Shown piece after piece: positions 1 to 8,041 of a DNA stretch of 64,000 nt (the stretch's first letter is position 1; every line of letters begins with the position of its first letter). The notes beneath the pieces were generated by a model, which was not told the DNA's origin, made no database searches, and saw only the letters and a program-made list of their open reading frames with translations. The stretch lies in contig OY759982.1 of assembly GCA_963662895.1 (NCBI GenBank), forward strand, positions 2,790,001 to 2,854,000. Reading direction: 5' to 3'. This DNA is from GWE2-42-39 sp963662895. Its GTDB lineage: Bacteria; Bacteroidota; Bacteroidia; Bacteroidales; Prolixibacteraceae. Position numbers and translations under genes: made by a program.

Positions 1-191
1 CCTGCCCGATGCTTGCCGAAGTAGAACGATTGGATGACGATACCTGGTGCCAATGCACAACCGGGTACAGCAAAGTCCTTTTCGAAAAAGCATTTGGGTG
101 CGAAGTCGATGTAGAACTGCTCAAAAGCGTGAAAATGGGAGATGACATTTGCCTGATGAAGATCACGCCGCTTGGTTTAATTATGTTTTGA
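1..191 (+). CDS. C-terminal end of a gene cut by the window start; DUF6144/ATC-hydrolase-like
   Basis: The frame is open from base 3 to the TGA at 189-191, so this is the 3' end of a gene that begins outside the window. The visible 62 residues contain a CxC pair (WCQCTTGY) followed by FEKAFG and a closing strand ending ICLMKITPLG. That layout resembles the C-terminus of small 4-vinyl-reductase-like or L-2-amino-thiazoline-4-carboxylate-hydrolase-like proteins (DUF6144 type). The resemblance is from memory of the motif and is not strong enough to name a reaction. It is the first of a series of small plus-strand genes. Confidence 0.45.
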   Translation, partial: CPMLAEVERLDDDTWCQCTTGYSKVLFEKAFGCEVDVELLKSVKMGDDICLMKITPLGLIMF

Positions 192-236
192 TTTACAGGG
201 TAATATATGATATACATTATCGAAAGGAATTACAAA

Positions 237-527
237 ATGAGTGCGTATTTTATAGCAAGGGTTAATATTTGGAACAGAGAAAAATATAAAGAATATTTAA
301 GGCTTGTGACCGCAATTATCCAAAAGTACGAAGGTAAAACTGTTGTAAGAACAGAACAACCTGTAACAATGGAAGGGAAGGAAGAAAATCGCAGGATAAT
401 TATCCTTGAGTTTCCTTCCGTTGAAAAAGCAAAAGAATTTTACAATTCTTCTGAATATTCTGTGGCAAAGAGTATAAGAAAGGAAGCCTCTGAAGGAGAA
501 GTTATTATTGTTGAAACAATTAATTAA
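237..527 (+). CDS. DUF1330 family protein
   Basis: A 96-residue protein of the DUF1330 (dimeric alpha/beta-barrel) family. Typical features are the opening MSAYFIARVNIWNREKYKEY, the central IILEFPSVEKAKEFYNSSEY and the closing GEVIIVETI. The ATG at 237 is preferred over an upstream in-frame ATG at 207 because it sits 7 bases after GAAAGGAA and matches the family's usual start. Family members are small, probably dimeric cytosolic proteins without an agreed function. The gene stands alone and is followed by a dispersed 40-bp repeat that starts at its stop codon. Confidence 0.8.
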   Translation: MSAYFIARVNIWNREKYKEYLRLVTAIIQKYEGKTVVRTEQPVTMEGKEENRRIIILEFPSVEKAKEFYNSSEYSVAKSIRKEASEGEVIIVETIN

Positions 528-584
528 GTGAAATTAAAAAAATAACATATAAAAAAGAGATTCCTCCCTTCGGTCGGAATCTCT
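527..584. repeat. Dispersed intergenic element with 9-bp hairpin; copy 1 of a 40-bp repeat
   Basis: Bases 527-566 are an exact inverted copy of 44573-44612 (40 of 40 bases by eye). The right half also forms a hairpin: AGAGATTCC (556-564) pairs with GGAATCTCT (576-584). It starts in the stop codon of the DUF1330 gene. A T-run lies only on the minus strand, where no gene ends, so it is better read as a dispersed repeat than as a terminator. Confidence 0.8.
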
Positions 585-619
585 CACTCACAAAGTTTAA
601 TAATTTATTTTTGAAAATT

Positions 620-1078
620 ATGCAAGTAAATATTTTACAAGCAAATAGAGAAGACTTAGAATTAATTCTACAATTGCAAAAAGAGTGTTATCTAAGCGAA
701 GCTGAAATTTATAATGATTACAATATTCAGCCTTTGCAACAAGATATCCATTCATTAGAAACAGAATTTATTGAACATAAGTTCCTGAAAGCCGTAGTTG
801 AGGGTGAAATTGTAGGTTCTGTCCGTGGTTTCTTTGATGGAGAAACATGCCATATAGGGAAACTTATTGTAAAAAAGGATTTTCAAAATAAAGGGATAGG
901 TAAACTATTATTGAAATCGATGGAATCTTCTTTTCCGGATTGTAAAAAATTTGAGCTATTTACGGGAAATAAAAGTATAAAGAATTTGTACTTATATGAT
1001 AAACTTGGTTACAAGGAATTTAAGAGAGAAACGTTGAGTGACAATATGTCAATGGTTTATTTAGAGAAAGTGATATAA
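620..1078 (+). CDS. GNAT family N-acetyltransferase
   Basis: A 152-residue GCN5-related acetyltransferase, expected to move an acetyl group from acetyl-CoA to a small amine or protein amine. The acetyl-CoA binding motif A is clear: IGKLIVKKDFQNKGIGKLLL, with the Q/R-x-x-G-x-G/A loop as QNKGIG. It is followed by the usual FTGNKSIKNLYLYDKLGY segment, where the Tyr lies in the classical alpha4 position. ATG 620 is used; an in-frame TTG at 611 is possible. The substrate cannot be inferred. It is one of a row of single-domain genes separated by short spacers. Confidence 0.85.
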   Translation: MQVNILQANREDLELILQLQKECYLSEAEIYNDYNIQPLQQDIHSLETEFIEHKFLKAVVEGEIVGSVRGFFDGETCHIGKLIVKKDFQNKGIGKLLLKSMESSFPDCKKFELFTGNKSIKNLYLYDKLGYKEFKRETLSDNMSMVYLEKVI

Positions 1079-1206
1079 AAAGAAAACAACGAAACGCTAA
1101 TTGTATATAAAACATCTTGGCAGAAAGTGCTAATTTTGAAGTCGGAACATCAAAATTTAATGTTCCGTTAAAAAAAAGAAGGAATTACCGATTAATACAC
1201 AACCTT

Positions 1207-2028
1207 ATGAATTTACTAACTATCGACCGTTCAAAATGTCAGCAATGTGAAATTTGTGTAGATATCTGCCCGATGGACATTATTTCAATGGTAGATGATG
1301 GTTTTCCGTTTGCCCCGGAAGAAAACGAACAATGCTGTGTGCTTTGTGGCCATTGCGAGGCGGTTTGCACTACCCAGGCATTAAAGCATAATCGTCTACC
1401 TGAAATGCCACTCATTCAACAGGATAAATTAAAGGAAATGACACCTGAAAATCTGTCCGAGTATTTCCGTTGCCGCCGTTCAATCCGCGAATTTCTTCCA
1501 AAAGCAGTTGGAAAATCGAAGTTGGAAAAAATATTCGAAGTGGTCAATTATTCTCCGACAGGAGTTAACCTTCAAAAAAATAAATGGATAATAATTTGCG
1601 CTCCGGCAATCATCCGACAGTTGAGCAGTGCCGTTATCGAGTGGATGAGAACAATGATACAGGCAAAAGCAGACCTTGCACAATACCTTGGTTTTGAGAC
1701 ATTAGTTAATTCTTATGAACAGGGCGAAGATGTTATTTGTCGCGATGCCTCCAATCTTGTTATTGGCTATACCGATGCTGCCTATGCCGGAGGAGCAATA
1801 GATTCCGTTATAGCCACTGCACATATGGAATTATTGTTGCCTTCGTTTGGGCTTGGCGGATGCTGGGCAGGCTTTGTAATGATTGCCCTGGGCAGTTCAC
1901 AGGAAGTGAAGAATGTCGTTGGCCTGGACGAATCGCACGCCGTACGTTCCGCGCTGATGATTGGCTATCCGAAATATCGTTATTCCAAAGTGCCATACCG
2001 CAAAGAAGCTGAGGTAAAATGGATGTAA
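1207..2028 (+). CDS. Nitroreductase with N-terminal 2x[4Fe-4S] ferredoxin domain
   Basis: A 273-residue protein that joins a bacterial ferredoxin domain to a flavin nitroreductase. Residues 1-60 hold two Cys clusters, CQQCEICVDICP and CCVLCGHCEAVC, each fitting CxxCxxCxxxCP-like binding of one [4Fe-4S] cluster. The remainder begins with RRSIREF, the FMN-phosphate-binding start of the nitroreductase fold, and includes YSPTGVN and GGAIDSVIATAHMELLLPSFGLGGCWAGF-type core helices. Such proteins reduce nitro compounds, quinones or similar substrates using ferredoxin-type electrons, in the cytosol. ATG 1207 starts just before the ferredoxin domain; an upstream TTG (1117) would add 30 unconserved residues. 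Confidence 0.85.
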   Translation: MNLLTIDRSKCQQCEICVDICPMDIISMVDDGFPFAPEENEQCCVLCGHCEAVCTTQALKHNRLPEMPLIQQDKLKEMTPENLSEYFRCRRSIREFLPKAVGKSKLEKIFEVVNYSPTGVNLQKNKWIIICAPAIIRQLSSAVIEWMRTMIQAKADLAQYLGFETLVNSYEQGEDVICRDASNLVIGYTDAAYAGGAIDSVIATAHMELLLPSFGLGGCWAGFVMIALGSSQEVKNVVGLDESHAVRSALMIGYPKYRYSKVPYRKEAEVKWM

Positions 2029-2047
2029 TCAATAAAACACTAAAATT

Positions 2048-2536
2048 ATGAATTTAAAAAATTGCACACCGGTATTATTTGTAAAAGATGCCGGAATATC
2101 CAGAAAATTTTACACCGAAATTCTCGGTTTTACCGTCGTAATGGACAATGGCGGAATTAATTTATTTTTTAAAGAAGGCTTTGCCGTTTGGCAAATCAAT
2201 CCTGACAATATTATCCCCAAAACTCTTGGGGCTGAAAATATCACAAATTCAGAAAATGTAAGCCGTTTTGAGTTGTGTTTTGAGACAGATGAATTGGATA
2301 AGATATACCAAACGCTCAAAAAAAACGGTGTTAAATTCCTACACGAGATAAACACCGAAATCTGGGGACAACGAACTATCCGTTTCTACGATCCCGACGA
2401 GCATTTGATAGAAGTTGGCGAAGAAATGTCCATCTTTTTGAAAAGGATTTACGAAGAAGAAGGCAAGGACCTGGAAGCCACTGCCAAACGTACTTTTATG
2501 CCGCTAAAGGCACTGAAACATTTTGTGGAAGGATAA
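2048..2536 (+). CDS. VOC (glyoxalase/bleomycin-resistance) family protein
   Basis: A 162-residue vicinal-oxygen-chelate fold protein. It shows the paired beta-alpha-beta-beta-beta modules: first module CTPVLFVKDAGISRKFYTEILGF, second module FELCFETDELDKIYQTLKKNGV, and a closing RTIRFYDPDEHLIEVGEEM, in which the final Glu is a usual metal or fold-defining residue. A C-terminal tail of about 40 residues (KRIYEEEGKDLEATAKRTFM) is longer than in minimal VOC proteins. The reaction is unknown; members include lyases, dioxygenases and drug-binding proteins. The start lies 20 bases after the nitroreductase stop, so the two may be co-transcribed. Confidence 0.8.
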   Translation: MNLKNCTPVLFVKDAGISRKFYTEILGFTVVMDNGGINLFFKEGFAVWQINPDNIIPKTLGAENITNSENVSRFELCFETDELDKIYQTLKKNGVKFLHEINTEIWGQRTIRFYDPDEHLIEVGEEMSIFLKRIYEEEGKDLEATAKRTFMPLKALKHFVEG

Positions 2537-2544
2537 GCGTCCTT

Positions 2545-2580
2545 ATTCCGCTTTGCTTCATTGGAATGACACCAACTCAA
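2545..2580. repeat. Weak member of the dispersed GGAATGACA-type repeat
   Basis: The stretch around ATTCC...GGAATGACA (about 2547-2573) has an ATTCC/GGAAT inverted repeat and resembles the GGAATC/GGAATGACA consensus seen in the elements at 527 and 44560. The match is short and partial. Confidence 0.35.
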
Positions 2581-2686
2581 TTAAGCAGGACACGCAAAGC
2601 GTTTTCTCAACAAATGTAAATGAATGGCTCAGGACGGCCCTTTAAATTTGCATCGGATTTTATTAATGCAATTAAAAAGAAAAATT

Positions 2687-3019
2687 ATGAGAAAGACGAA
2701 AGTTGATAAGCCAAACAGGGTTTCTTATGTATATAAACAAACAATTAATGGGACAAAAGAAGAAATTATGCCTTTGTATTGTCCGGTAAAGGAACTTGAC
2801 TGGTGCGAGAACTGGAATCCCAAAGCGGTTTTTAGTAATTCCGGATTAGTTGAAAAAGACTGTATTTTTATCACATCGGATGGAGAGACAGATATTGTTT
2901 GGATAGTGACTGATTATGACATTGAAAAAGGACATGATATAATGATGGATTCCTGGGAAAAAGCAATGAATTATTATTTGGAGACAGGAAAAATATTAAC
3001 AGGTTTGCCTAATTTCTAA
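2687..3019 (+). CDS. Shortened SRPBCC/START-like domain protein
   Basis: A 110-residue protein from ATG 2687 (in-frame ATGs also at 2624 and 2666). The first part, with EEIMPLYCPVKELDWCENWN, then SGLVEKDCIFIT and DIVWIVTDYD, resembles the N-terminal half of SRPBCC/polyketide-cyclase-like ligand-binding proteins. The end, MDSWEKAMNYYLETGKIL, resembles their C-terminal helix. Full-length relatives are normally about 150 residues, so the central strands that should close the cavity seem to be missing although the frame is intact. It is either a deletion derivative or a minimal version. No reaction is assigned. Confidence 0.6.
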   Translation: MRKTKVDKPNRVSYVYKQTINGTKEEIMPLYCPVKELDWCENWNPKAVFSNSGLVEKDCIFITSDGETDIVWIVTDYDIEKGHDIMMDSWEKAMNYYLETGKILTGLPNF

Positions 3020-3174
3020 TATCTTAAAGGCTGAAAAGGCATCACGGTCTTCCTTTTCCCATTGGTTGTATAACCTTCTCCTTTCTGTTGGAAAATATTC
3101 AAAAAAAGCATCGTAGCTCTTTTTATGATATTGTTTGGATTGTATCGTGGGCAAAACCGATTATTCCTTTTATT

Positions 3175-3609
3175 TCAGGCATGCAATTCGTTTTTATTAA
3201 TCCTGGCCTTACAGTTTAAACAAAAATTCCTGTGTACGCATACCCCGAAACCGCAGGCCTTGCATTTCCATTTTTCTTCTTCCCGTTCCAAAAATTTTTT
3301 AAGCCCGTTAGTTCTGATAAATTCGAGGTTTTCGAGCATACTCATCCCGTAATTTGTACGGTACCGTTTGTCGAGTTGTTTTAATCTGGCACAAGGATAT
3401 TTTGCACAATCGTAGCAAAATCCAGATTGGATTCCGGCCAGCAATTCGCAATTAATGATTTTACAACTATGGCAAACCGTTGGTTTATTTTCATCATCTT
3501 TTCTGAAGCATCCTCCACAAGACCTTTTCTCTCGAAGGTGCCCGATGCAAATTCCGCAGTTCATCCCGCACGGGGAAATCAGGCCTTGATATTTATAGAA
3601 AGTTGACAT
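3175..3609 (-). CDS. DUF3795 cysteine-rich protein
   Basis: A 144-residue Cys-rich protein of the DUF3795 type. It begins MSTFYKYQGLISPCGMNCGIC and has repeated CxxC-like pairs: CGMNCGIC, CGGC, CHSCKIINC, CYDCAKYPC, CKACGFGVC and CLNCKA. The family signature is the SPCGxxCxxC opening plus a FCYxCxxYPC motif; members probably bind zinc or an iron-sulfur cluster, with unknown role. The start at 3609 is chosen because family members begin shortly before the CGMNCG motif. Its 5' end overlaps the end of a short lipoprotein-like frame by 17 bases. Confidence 0.75.
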   Translation of the reverse strand: MSTFYKYQGLISPCGMNCGICIGHLREKRSCGGCFRKDDENKPTVCHSCKIINCELLAGIQSGFCYDCAKYPCARLKQLDKRYRTNYGMSMLENLEFIRTNGLKKFLEREEEKWKCKACGFGVCVHRNFCLNCKARINKNELHA

Positions 3610-3742
3610 TTTGTTTTTGAATGTTATATTTAGGAACAACCTGAAAGACAGTACCGACAGGCATCATTTCTTTTTGATTACCTGTTTTTGATGTGCAGGC
3701 CTCCCCCACCAACACCAACAAAAAGAAAAAGTATCTTATCAT
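3593..3742 (-). CDS. Short lipoprotein-like frame, probable gene remnant
   Basis: A 49-codon frame from ATG 3742 to TAA 3593 encodes a hydrophobic signal-like start, MIRYFFFLLVLVGEACTSK, with a Cys at residue 16, followed by about 30 polar residues. It begins 17 bases after the deacetylase stop on the same strand and ends inside the DUF3795 gene. The hydrophobic start and Cys suggest a lipoprotein signal peptide, but the lipobox (G-E-A-C) is poor. The body is very short, so it may be the front end of a lost gene. Confidence 0.35.
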   Translation of the reverse strand: MIRYFFFLLVLVGEACTSKTGNQKEMMPVGTVFQVVPKYNIQKQNVNFL

Positions 3743-3759
3743 CAATTTTTGTTTTCGTC

Positions 3760-4692
3760 TTATTCTGCCAACTTTTTGATATAACCGGGAGTTTCAGGGT
3801 CTTCTTTAAAAAAATCACCTTTTTCTCCCTGGGAAAGTGCCCACCGGTCGATCCACGATATTCCCCAATCGCTGTAAACCGTTACCGGCGTTTGGTAGGC
3901 TTTGTCCTGAAGGGCTTCATCCATTGTCACAAATTCGTATTGTTTTTTCCCGAACATCACGGCTAATAAATCAACGCAGTCGGAATTCAACAGACTGGCA
4001 TGGAGCAGCAGTATTTGCGGGATATTCCGTCCGAACAGGGCTTCGGATTGCTTTTCGAAGTATTTCAATTTTCGTTCAATGTAATTAACAAAATCGGTTC
4101 TGATCTGCCGCATCAATGCCGTGTCGTTTTTAATGCTGGCCCGCTTGTAGGCTACGGCAAAGAGGTAGTCTTCGTTGTCGATGGTTACCGGGGCAACCCT
4201 GTAGCCGAGTTCTTTCAGAAAATTATCGAGCGAATCGGCTTTCTCTTTGGTATTGCCAACATGCAGGAACGGATGCCTGAAAAAACGGGGCAATTGCCCT
4301 TTTCCGGCAAGGATTTCTTTGGTAATGGTTTCGCCCCTGATAATTTCATTTGTAAAATCGGTATAAAATGTTTTGTTGTAATCGGGGTGCGAAAAAGTAT
4401 GGTTGCCCAATTCCAACCCGTTGTTTGCCCAGCTCTTTAACATCGTGACCAGAAAAGGGATGACTGTTCCATCTTTTTTGTACAGTTTTTTTTCGTTTAC
4501 AAACCCGATGGCCGGTATATGGTGTTTGCTGAGCGATGCTACCAGCCGGTTCATCAACTGTTGCTGGTAAACCGAATCGGTTATCCCGTAATTGACCACA
4601 GGCAAATCGTCGAACGAAAAGCAAACCTGTTTCTTTTGGGCAAATAAAATGTTGACAACAAAAATCAAGATGAATAAAATAACTGCCTTCAT
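3760..4692 (-). CDS. Exported polysaccharide deacetylase (NodB fold)
   Basis: A 310-residue exported protein of the carbohydrate esterase 4/NodB homology group, which removes acetyl groups from amino-sugar polymers. Residues 1-18 form a Sec signal peptide ending FAQ. Motif 1 is SFDDLP with the paired catalytic and metal Asp, motif 2 is GNHTFSHPD with the His pair that binds the metal, and motif 3 is RFFRHPFLHVG. The C-terminal region is longer than the minimal domain. It is 11 bases downstream of the metallo-hydrolase gene and likely co-transcribed with it. Peptidoglycan or chitin-type substrates are possible but not shown. Confidence 0.8.
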   Translation of the reverse strand: MKAVILFILIFVVNILFAQKKQVCFSFDDLPVVNYGITDSVYQQQLMNRLVASLSKHHIPAIGFVNEKKLYKKDGTVIPFLVTMLKSWANNGLELGNHTFSHPDYNKTFYTDFTNEIIRGETITKEILAGKGQLPRFFRHPFLHVGNTKEKADSLDNFLKELGYRVAPVTIDNEDYLFAVAYKRASIKNDTALMRQIRTDFVNYIERKLKYFEKQSEALFGRNIPQILLLHASLLNSDCVDLLAVMFGKKQYEFVTMDEALQDKAYQTPVTVYSDWGISWIDRWALSQGEKGDFFKEDPETPGYIKKLAE

Positions 4693-4703
4693 ATATGCTT
4701 CTT

Positions 4704-5759
4704 TTATTGGATGAATTCTTTTAAAATGATGGTCATGCCCACTGCATCGTTGCGAAAATCGATCATCAGCGTTTTGTAATAGCCGTCGGTCTCAGGCGTA
4801 ACCGGGCCGGCTTTTTTGTTGACAATTTTCATTCTTCCATAAGCTGACCGGATGCTGTTGTTTTCGGTGTTGTATTTCACCATTGGTGAATCGATCATGA
4901 CATATTGCTTGCCTTTATCAACAAAAACCATTGCGCCGGATATATGATGGAGTTTCCCTGATACAGAATCTGCCCGGCCAGCGATGAATACCTTTCCGTA
5001 ATTATCGAAAACCGGCAAAGACTTAACATTGTTGTCTTTCAATATTTTTCCCCACAAACCGGGTCGATACAGGTTGATTGTATTATCGAGCAATTCCGGC
5101 CCTCCGTAATTTCCATGGCCCGGGATCACATATTTTGCTGAACCAAATTCATTTTTGACTTTTTCAATTGTCTTTGACCACTCCTGAAGGTCTGCATCAC
5201 CAATGTTGCCAACCCAGCCATTGAAATTACGCACACCGTTGTTCCCAAACAGGATTTTCTCTTCAGGAATCCAAACCACGATACCATCGCTGGTATGTGC
5301 CGGACCGAAATATTGCAGGACAAGCTTTTTATTTCCAACTTTTAATTCCATTTTCCCGGTAAATCCAAATTGAGGGACTGGTAACCCTTTTTCCTCTGCT
5401 ATTTTTCTGGTCATTTCATTCGCATACGATTTTATATGCCTGGACTGAAAAACATCCACCCCCTCCATGTTGTCGGGATGCCAACTGTCTATAACCACCC
5501 CGGTAATCTTTACTTTCAGGGAATCAACTACCCATTTTATCAATTCAGAAGTTGCCTCGTCGGTAGGAGGAGTAGAAACAATAATAGCTTCTCCCTTACT
5601 TATCGTTACCATACCATCGCTTCCTTCGCTGATGTGCATATAGGTTTCGGGCGATAGTTGTACCAGTTCAAGTTTATCGGAAACTTTAATTCTTTTCTCC
5701 TGTCCGTAAAGAAAATGGACGGACGAAAGAAGGGCTACAAATAATATTATGTGTTTCAT
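4704..5759 (-). CDS. Exported B1-like metallo-beta-lactamase-fold protein with altered zinc ligands
   Basis: A 351-residue MBL-fold protein with a signal peptide (residues 1-19, ending LYGQ). It follows the B1 beta-lactamase layout: SWHPDNMEG for the first zinc motif, FGPAHTSDGIVVWIPE, KILFGNNGVRN, GNIGDADLQEW and VIPGHGNYGG. Ligands H94, D96, H155 and H215 are in place, but the first His of HxHxD is Ser92 and the zinc-2 Cys (usually GGC) is Asn174. A C-terminal domain of about 100 residues after residue 245 is not part of standard B1 enzymes. ATG 5759 is chosen because the signal peptide follows directly. Beta-lactam hydrolysis is uncertain. Confidence 0.75.
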   Translation of the reverse strand: MKHIILFVALLSSVHFLYGQEKRIKVSDKLELVQLSPETYMHISEGSDGMVTISKGEAIIVSTPPTDEATSELIKWVVDSLKVKITGVVIDSWHPDNMEGVDVFQSRHIKSYANEMTRKIAEEKGLPVPQFGFTGKMELKVGNKKLVLQYFGPAHTSDGIVVWIPEEKILFGNNGVRNFNGWVGNIGDADLQEWSKTIEKVKNEFGSAKYVIPGHGNYGGPELLDNTINLYRPGLWGKILKDNNVKSLPVFDNYGKVFIAGRADSVSGKLHHISGAMVFVDKGKQYVMIDSPMVKYNTENNSIRSAYGRMKIVNKKAGPVTPETDGYYKTLMIDFRNDAVGMTIILKEFIQ

Positions 5760-5778
5760 CGCTATCGGTTTTATCTTT

Positions 5779-6189
5779 TTAACGCAGAATTTTTCTTTTA
5801 TATAACCACCCAAATAAAAAACCAATAATTATGCTGTTGGCAAACCATTGTCCTGCCCAGGCAATGAGTAAACAGGCAGGCCAGGGGACTATCGTAGTAA
5901 AGCCATAAATAAGTAGAAAAAGTAAAAGGCCTGTTAAAAAACCAAATTTCAAACCGTTATATATTCCTGTTTTGCCAGATTGTATAAATAGTAATGAAAT
6001 GATTGTTATACACAGCACCATAACTATCCATCCCTGAATGACAAGGCTTTTCATTTGTTCGGGAGTACGCCAGTATTGACTATTTTTCATAAATGCTTCC
6101 TGCAGGAAAATGAAATTATAAATGTAGTCGAACAAAATAATGACTACACAAACTATTGGCAGAACCACCAGAAAACGTTTCCAATTCAT
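5779..6189 (-). CDS. Small four-helix membrane protein, unknown function
   Basis: A 136-residue integral membrane protein that I do not recognise as a named family with confidence. Four hydrophobic segments are visible: residues about 6-28, 52-70, 80-100 and 108-128, with a positively charged C-terminus (YKRKILR). A strong ribosome site, AGGAGGAAATAAT, lies right before ATG 6189. It sits between the LytTR regulator and the metallo-hydrolase on the same strand, so it may be part of the same transcript or a target of that regulator. Confidence 0.65.
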   Translation of the reverse strand: MNWKRFLVVLPIVCVVIILFDYIYNFIFLQEAFMKNSQYWRTPEQMKSLVIQGWIVMVLCITIISLLFIQSGKTGIYNGLKFGFLTGLLLFLLIYGFTTIVPWPACLLIAWAGQWFANSIIIGFLFGWLYKRKILR

Positions 6190-6260
6190 ATTATTTCCTC
6201 CTTGCTCCGGAAAATATAATTCCCAGCCGGTTATTTTTTTTCATGTACTGAGTCTTTTTG

Positions 6261-6953
6261 TTAAATCATTTTGTTCCCGATTCTTTGGTAAAACTCTTCT
6301 TTTTTACTGTTACTTATCGGTATTAATTTATTTCCAATCCGTATGCGGTGCCTTTCAATACTTTCTATTTTATCGATTGCTACCACATAAGAATTATGTA
6401 CCCTCATAAAACGGTTTGCAGGTAACGCTTTTTCAATGTCTTTGAATGTTTGCAGGGTCATAATTTTTTTGCCGGTTGTAACGATATACCGGTAATCGCG
6501 CATTCCTTCGATGTATAATATCGACGATGTGCCAACTTTTTCCAGGCGGTATTCGGTCTTTACAAAAATATAACCGGGCTCTGTTGTTCCTGTATTTTCA
6601 ATTTCGTGGTACGACTTTTCACAGGCTTGCACAAACCGTTCGAATTGAATTGGCTTTAACAGGTAATCGCATACCTGAAGTTCGTAGCCTTTTAAGGCGT
6701 ATTCCTGATAAGCAGTGGTAATTATCACTTTAGGACGGTGCGCTAAAGTTTCCAACAGTTGGATGCCTGTCATTTGTTCCATCTGGATGTCAAGGAATAT
6801 CAAATGCGGCTTGTTCTCTTTGATAAAACCGATGGCATCGATGGCGCTCCGGAATTTACCAACCAGATTGAGAAAGGAAAGCCTGCCGATATAACCTTCC
6901 ATCTTTTTCATAGCCAGCGGCTCGTCTTCGATTATGATGCAATTAATTGTCAT
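6261..6953 (-). CDS. LytTR family response regulator
   Basis: A 230-residue response regulator. Residues 1-118 form a receiver domain with the acidic pocket IIIEDEP, the phospho-acceptor Asp in LIFLDIQM (residue about 55) and the conserved Lys in YLLKPIQFERF. Residues about 130-230 form a LytTR DNA-binding domain (YIFVKTEYRLEKV, ILYIEGMRDYRYI, FMRVHNSYVVAIDKIESI). It would bind DNA after phosphorylation by the adjacent kinase; the two genes overlap by 11 bases on the minus strand and form a clear pair. Likely targets are the neighbouring membrane and hydrolase genes, by inference. Confidence 0.93.
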   Translation of the reverse strand: MTINCIIIEDEPLAMKKMEGYIGRLSFLNLVGKFRSAIDAIGFIKENKPHLIFLDIQMEQMTGIQLLETLAHRPKVIITTAYQEYALKGYELQVCDYLLKPIQFERFVQACEKSYHEIENTGTTEPGYIFVKTEYRLEKVGTSSILYIEGMRDYRYIVTTGKKIMTLQTFKDIEKALPANRFMRVHNSYVVAIDKIESIERHRIRIGNKLIPISNSKKEEFYQRIGNKMI

Positions 6954-7968
6954 CCAGGTTTATTTGAAGTCTCACACGAAATATACGATTCTTTTTCTCA
7001 ATATCAAGGGTATAGTGTCCCGGGTATAATAATTCCAGCCTTTTTTTTGTGGTTTCAATCCCAATGCCGTTATTCCCGCTATCGGTTGACAGCTCTGTGA
7101 AAGGGTTTGCAGCGTCGAACCGTAATACTCCGTCGTTGCAGCAAATATTGATATGGCTTTGGTTTCCGGCAGATACAAAAACGCCGTGTTTAAAAATATT
7201 TTCGACAAAAGGCAGCAAAAGCACAGGAGCAACCGTATATCCTTCGTAGTTTCCGCTGATATTTAACGCTATTGAATCTTTATCGTCAAGCCTCAGTTTC
7301 TGTAATTCAACATAGTCTTTTATGCAATTGATTTCTTTTGACAAATCTGCCTTTTCATTCTCGGAATCGTAAACGATATATCGGAGAATCGAAGACAGTT
7401 TCCCGAGAAAGACCGATGCGCTTTTTGAACCGGTTTCAATCAACGTGTCGATATTATTCAGGGTATTGAACAGGAAATGAGGGTTGAGCTTTGATTTCAG
7501 CAGGTTGATTTCGGTTTTTAACTGCAGGTTTTCCATTTTCTCCTGCAAGCCTATGTTCTGGAACCAGTCGGTGGCAAAGCGGTAGAATGTTCCCAATCCC
7601 CCGACAACAGTTGTTGCAAAAAGCCCTGCCAGCCATCCATGAAAGGTCATCGAGTAGTTGTGCGGTTGTCCGAATGCCAATTTGTTAAGCCAGATGGCAT
7701 AATGGCTCAGCACAGGCAGGGTGCACACAATTGCCAGCGACAGGAGTAAGAACCAAAAGATATGCTCCTTTTGCAGGAAGCGGGAGACAAGGTACAGGTA
7801 AAACAGATAAAATGTGCCCAACATCCACAACGTTACAATTCCCAGTTGGACAGAATCAAACAACGGATTTGCAAAAGCCCCGACACTTGAAATTTCTTTT
7901 ACCAGGATGAGCCCGACAGCGACAAGCCAAACGGGCAGGTGAAATAGTATGAAATGTTTTGTGTTCAT
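6943..7968 (-). CDS. LytS-type sensor histidine kinase
   Basis: A 341-residue membrane kinase of the His_kinase (PF06580) type. Four hydrophobic segments occupy residues about 5-135, followed by a coiled stretch (LQEKMENLQLKTEINLLKSK) and the H-box LNPHFLFNTLNNID. The ATPase part contains FVENIFKHGVF (N-box) and NNGIGIETTKKRLELLY (G-box). It autophosphorylates and passes phosphate to the LytTR regulator whose gene overlaps its end. ATG 7968 (MNTKHFILF) is preferred to an upstream in-frame ATG 21 bases earlier because it leads directly into the first membrane helix. Confidence 0.92.
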   Translation of the reverse strand: MNTKHFILFHLPVWLVAVGLILVKEISSVGAFANPLFDSVQLGIVTLWMLGTFYLFYLYLVSRFLQKEHIFWFLLLSLAIVCTLPVLSHYAIWLNKLAFGQPHNYSMTFHGWLAGLFATTVVGGLGTFYRFATDWFQNIGLQEKMENLQLKTEINLLKSKLNPHFLFNTLNNIDTLIETGSKSASVFLGKLSSILRYIVYDSENEKADLSKEINCIKDYVELQKLRLDDKDSIALNISGNYEGYTVAPVLLLPFVENIFKHGVFVSAGNQSHINICCNDGVLRFDAANPFTELSTDSGNNGIGIETTKKRLELLYPGHYTLDIEKKNRIFRVRLQINLDDN

Positions 7969-8041
7969 AATCAGAATTTTTTGTGTCAAAAATCCGAAAG
8001 TCGCAAATCATTTGAAAAACGAATCTGTAATTAAAACGATT

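Noticed and set aside
3008..3110. Minus-strand stretch reading YDAFFEYFPTERRR-like residues, possibly a gene relic
   Set aside because: A second frame over the same bases looks equally plausible, and no start or family was recognised.
3125..3352. A 75-codon plus-strand frame
   Set aside because: Overlaps the Cys-rich DUF3795 gene in antisense and has no recognisable content.
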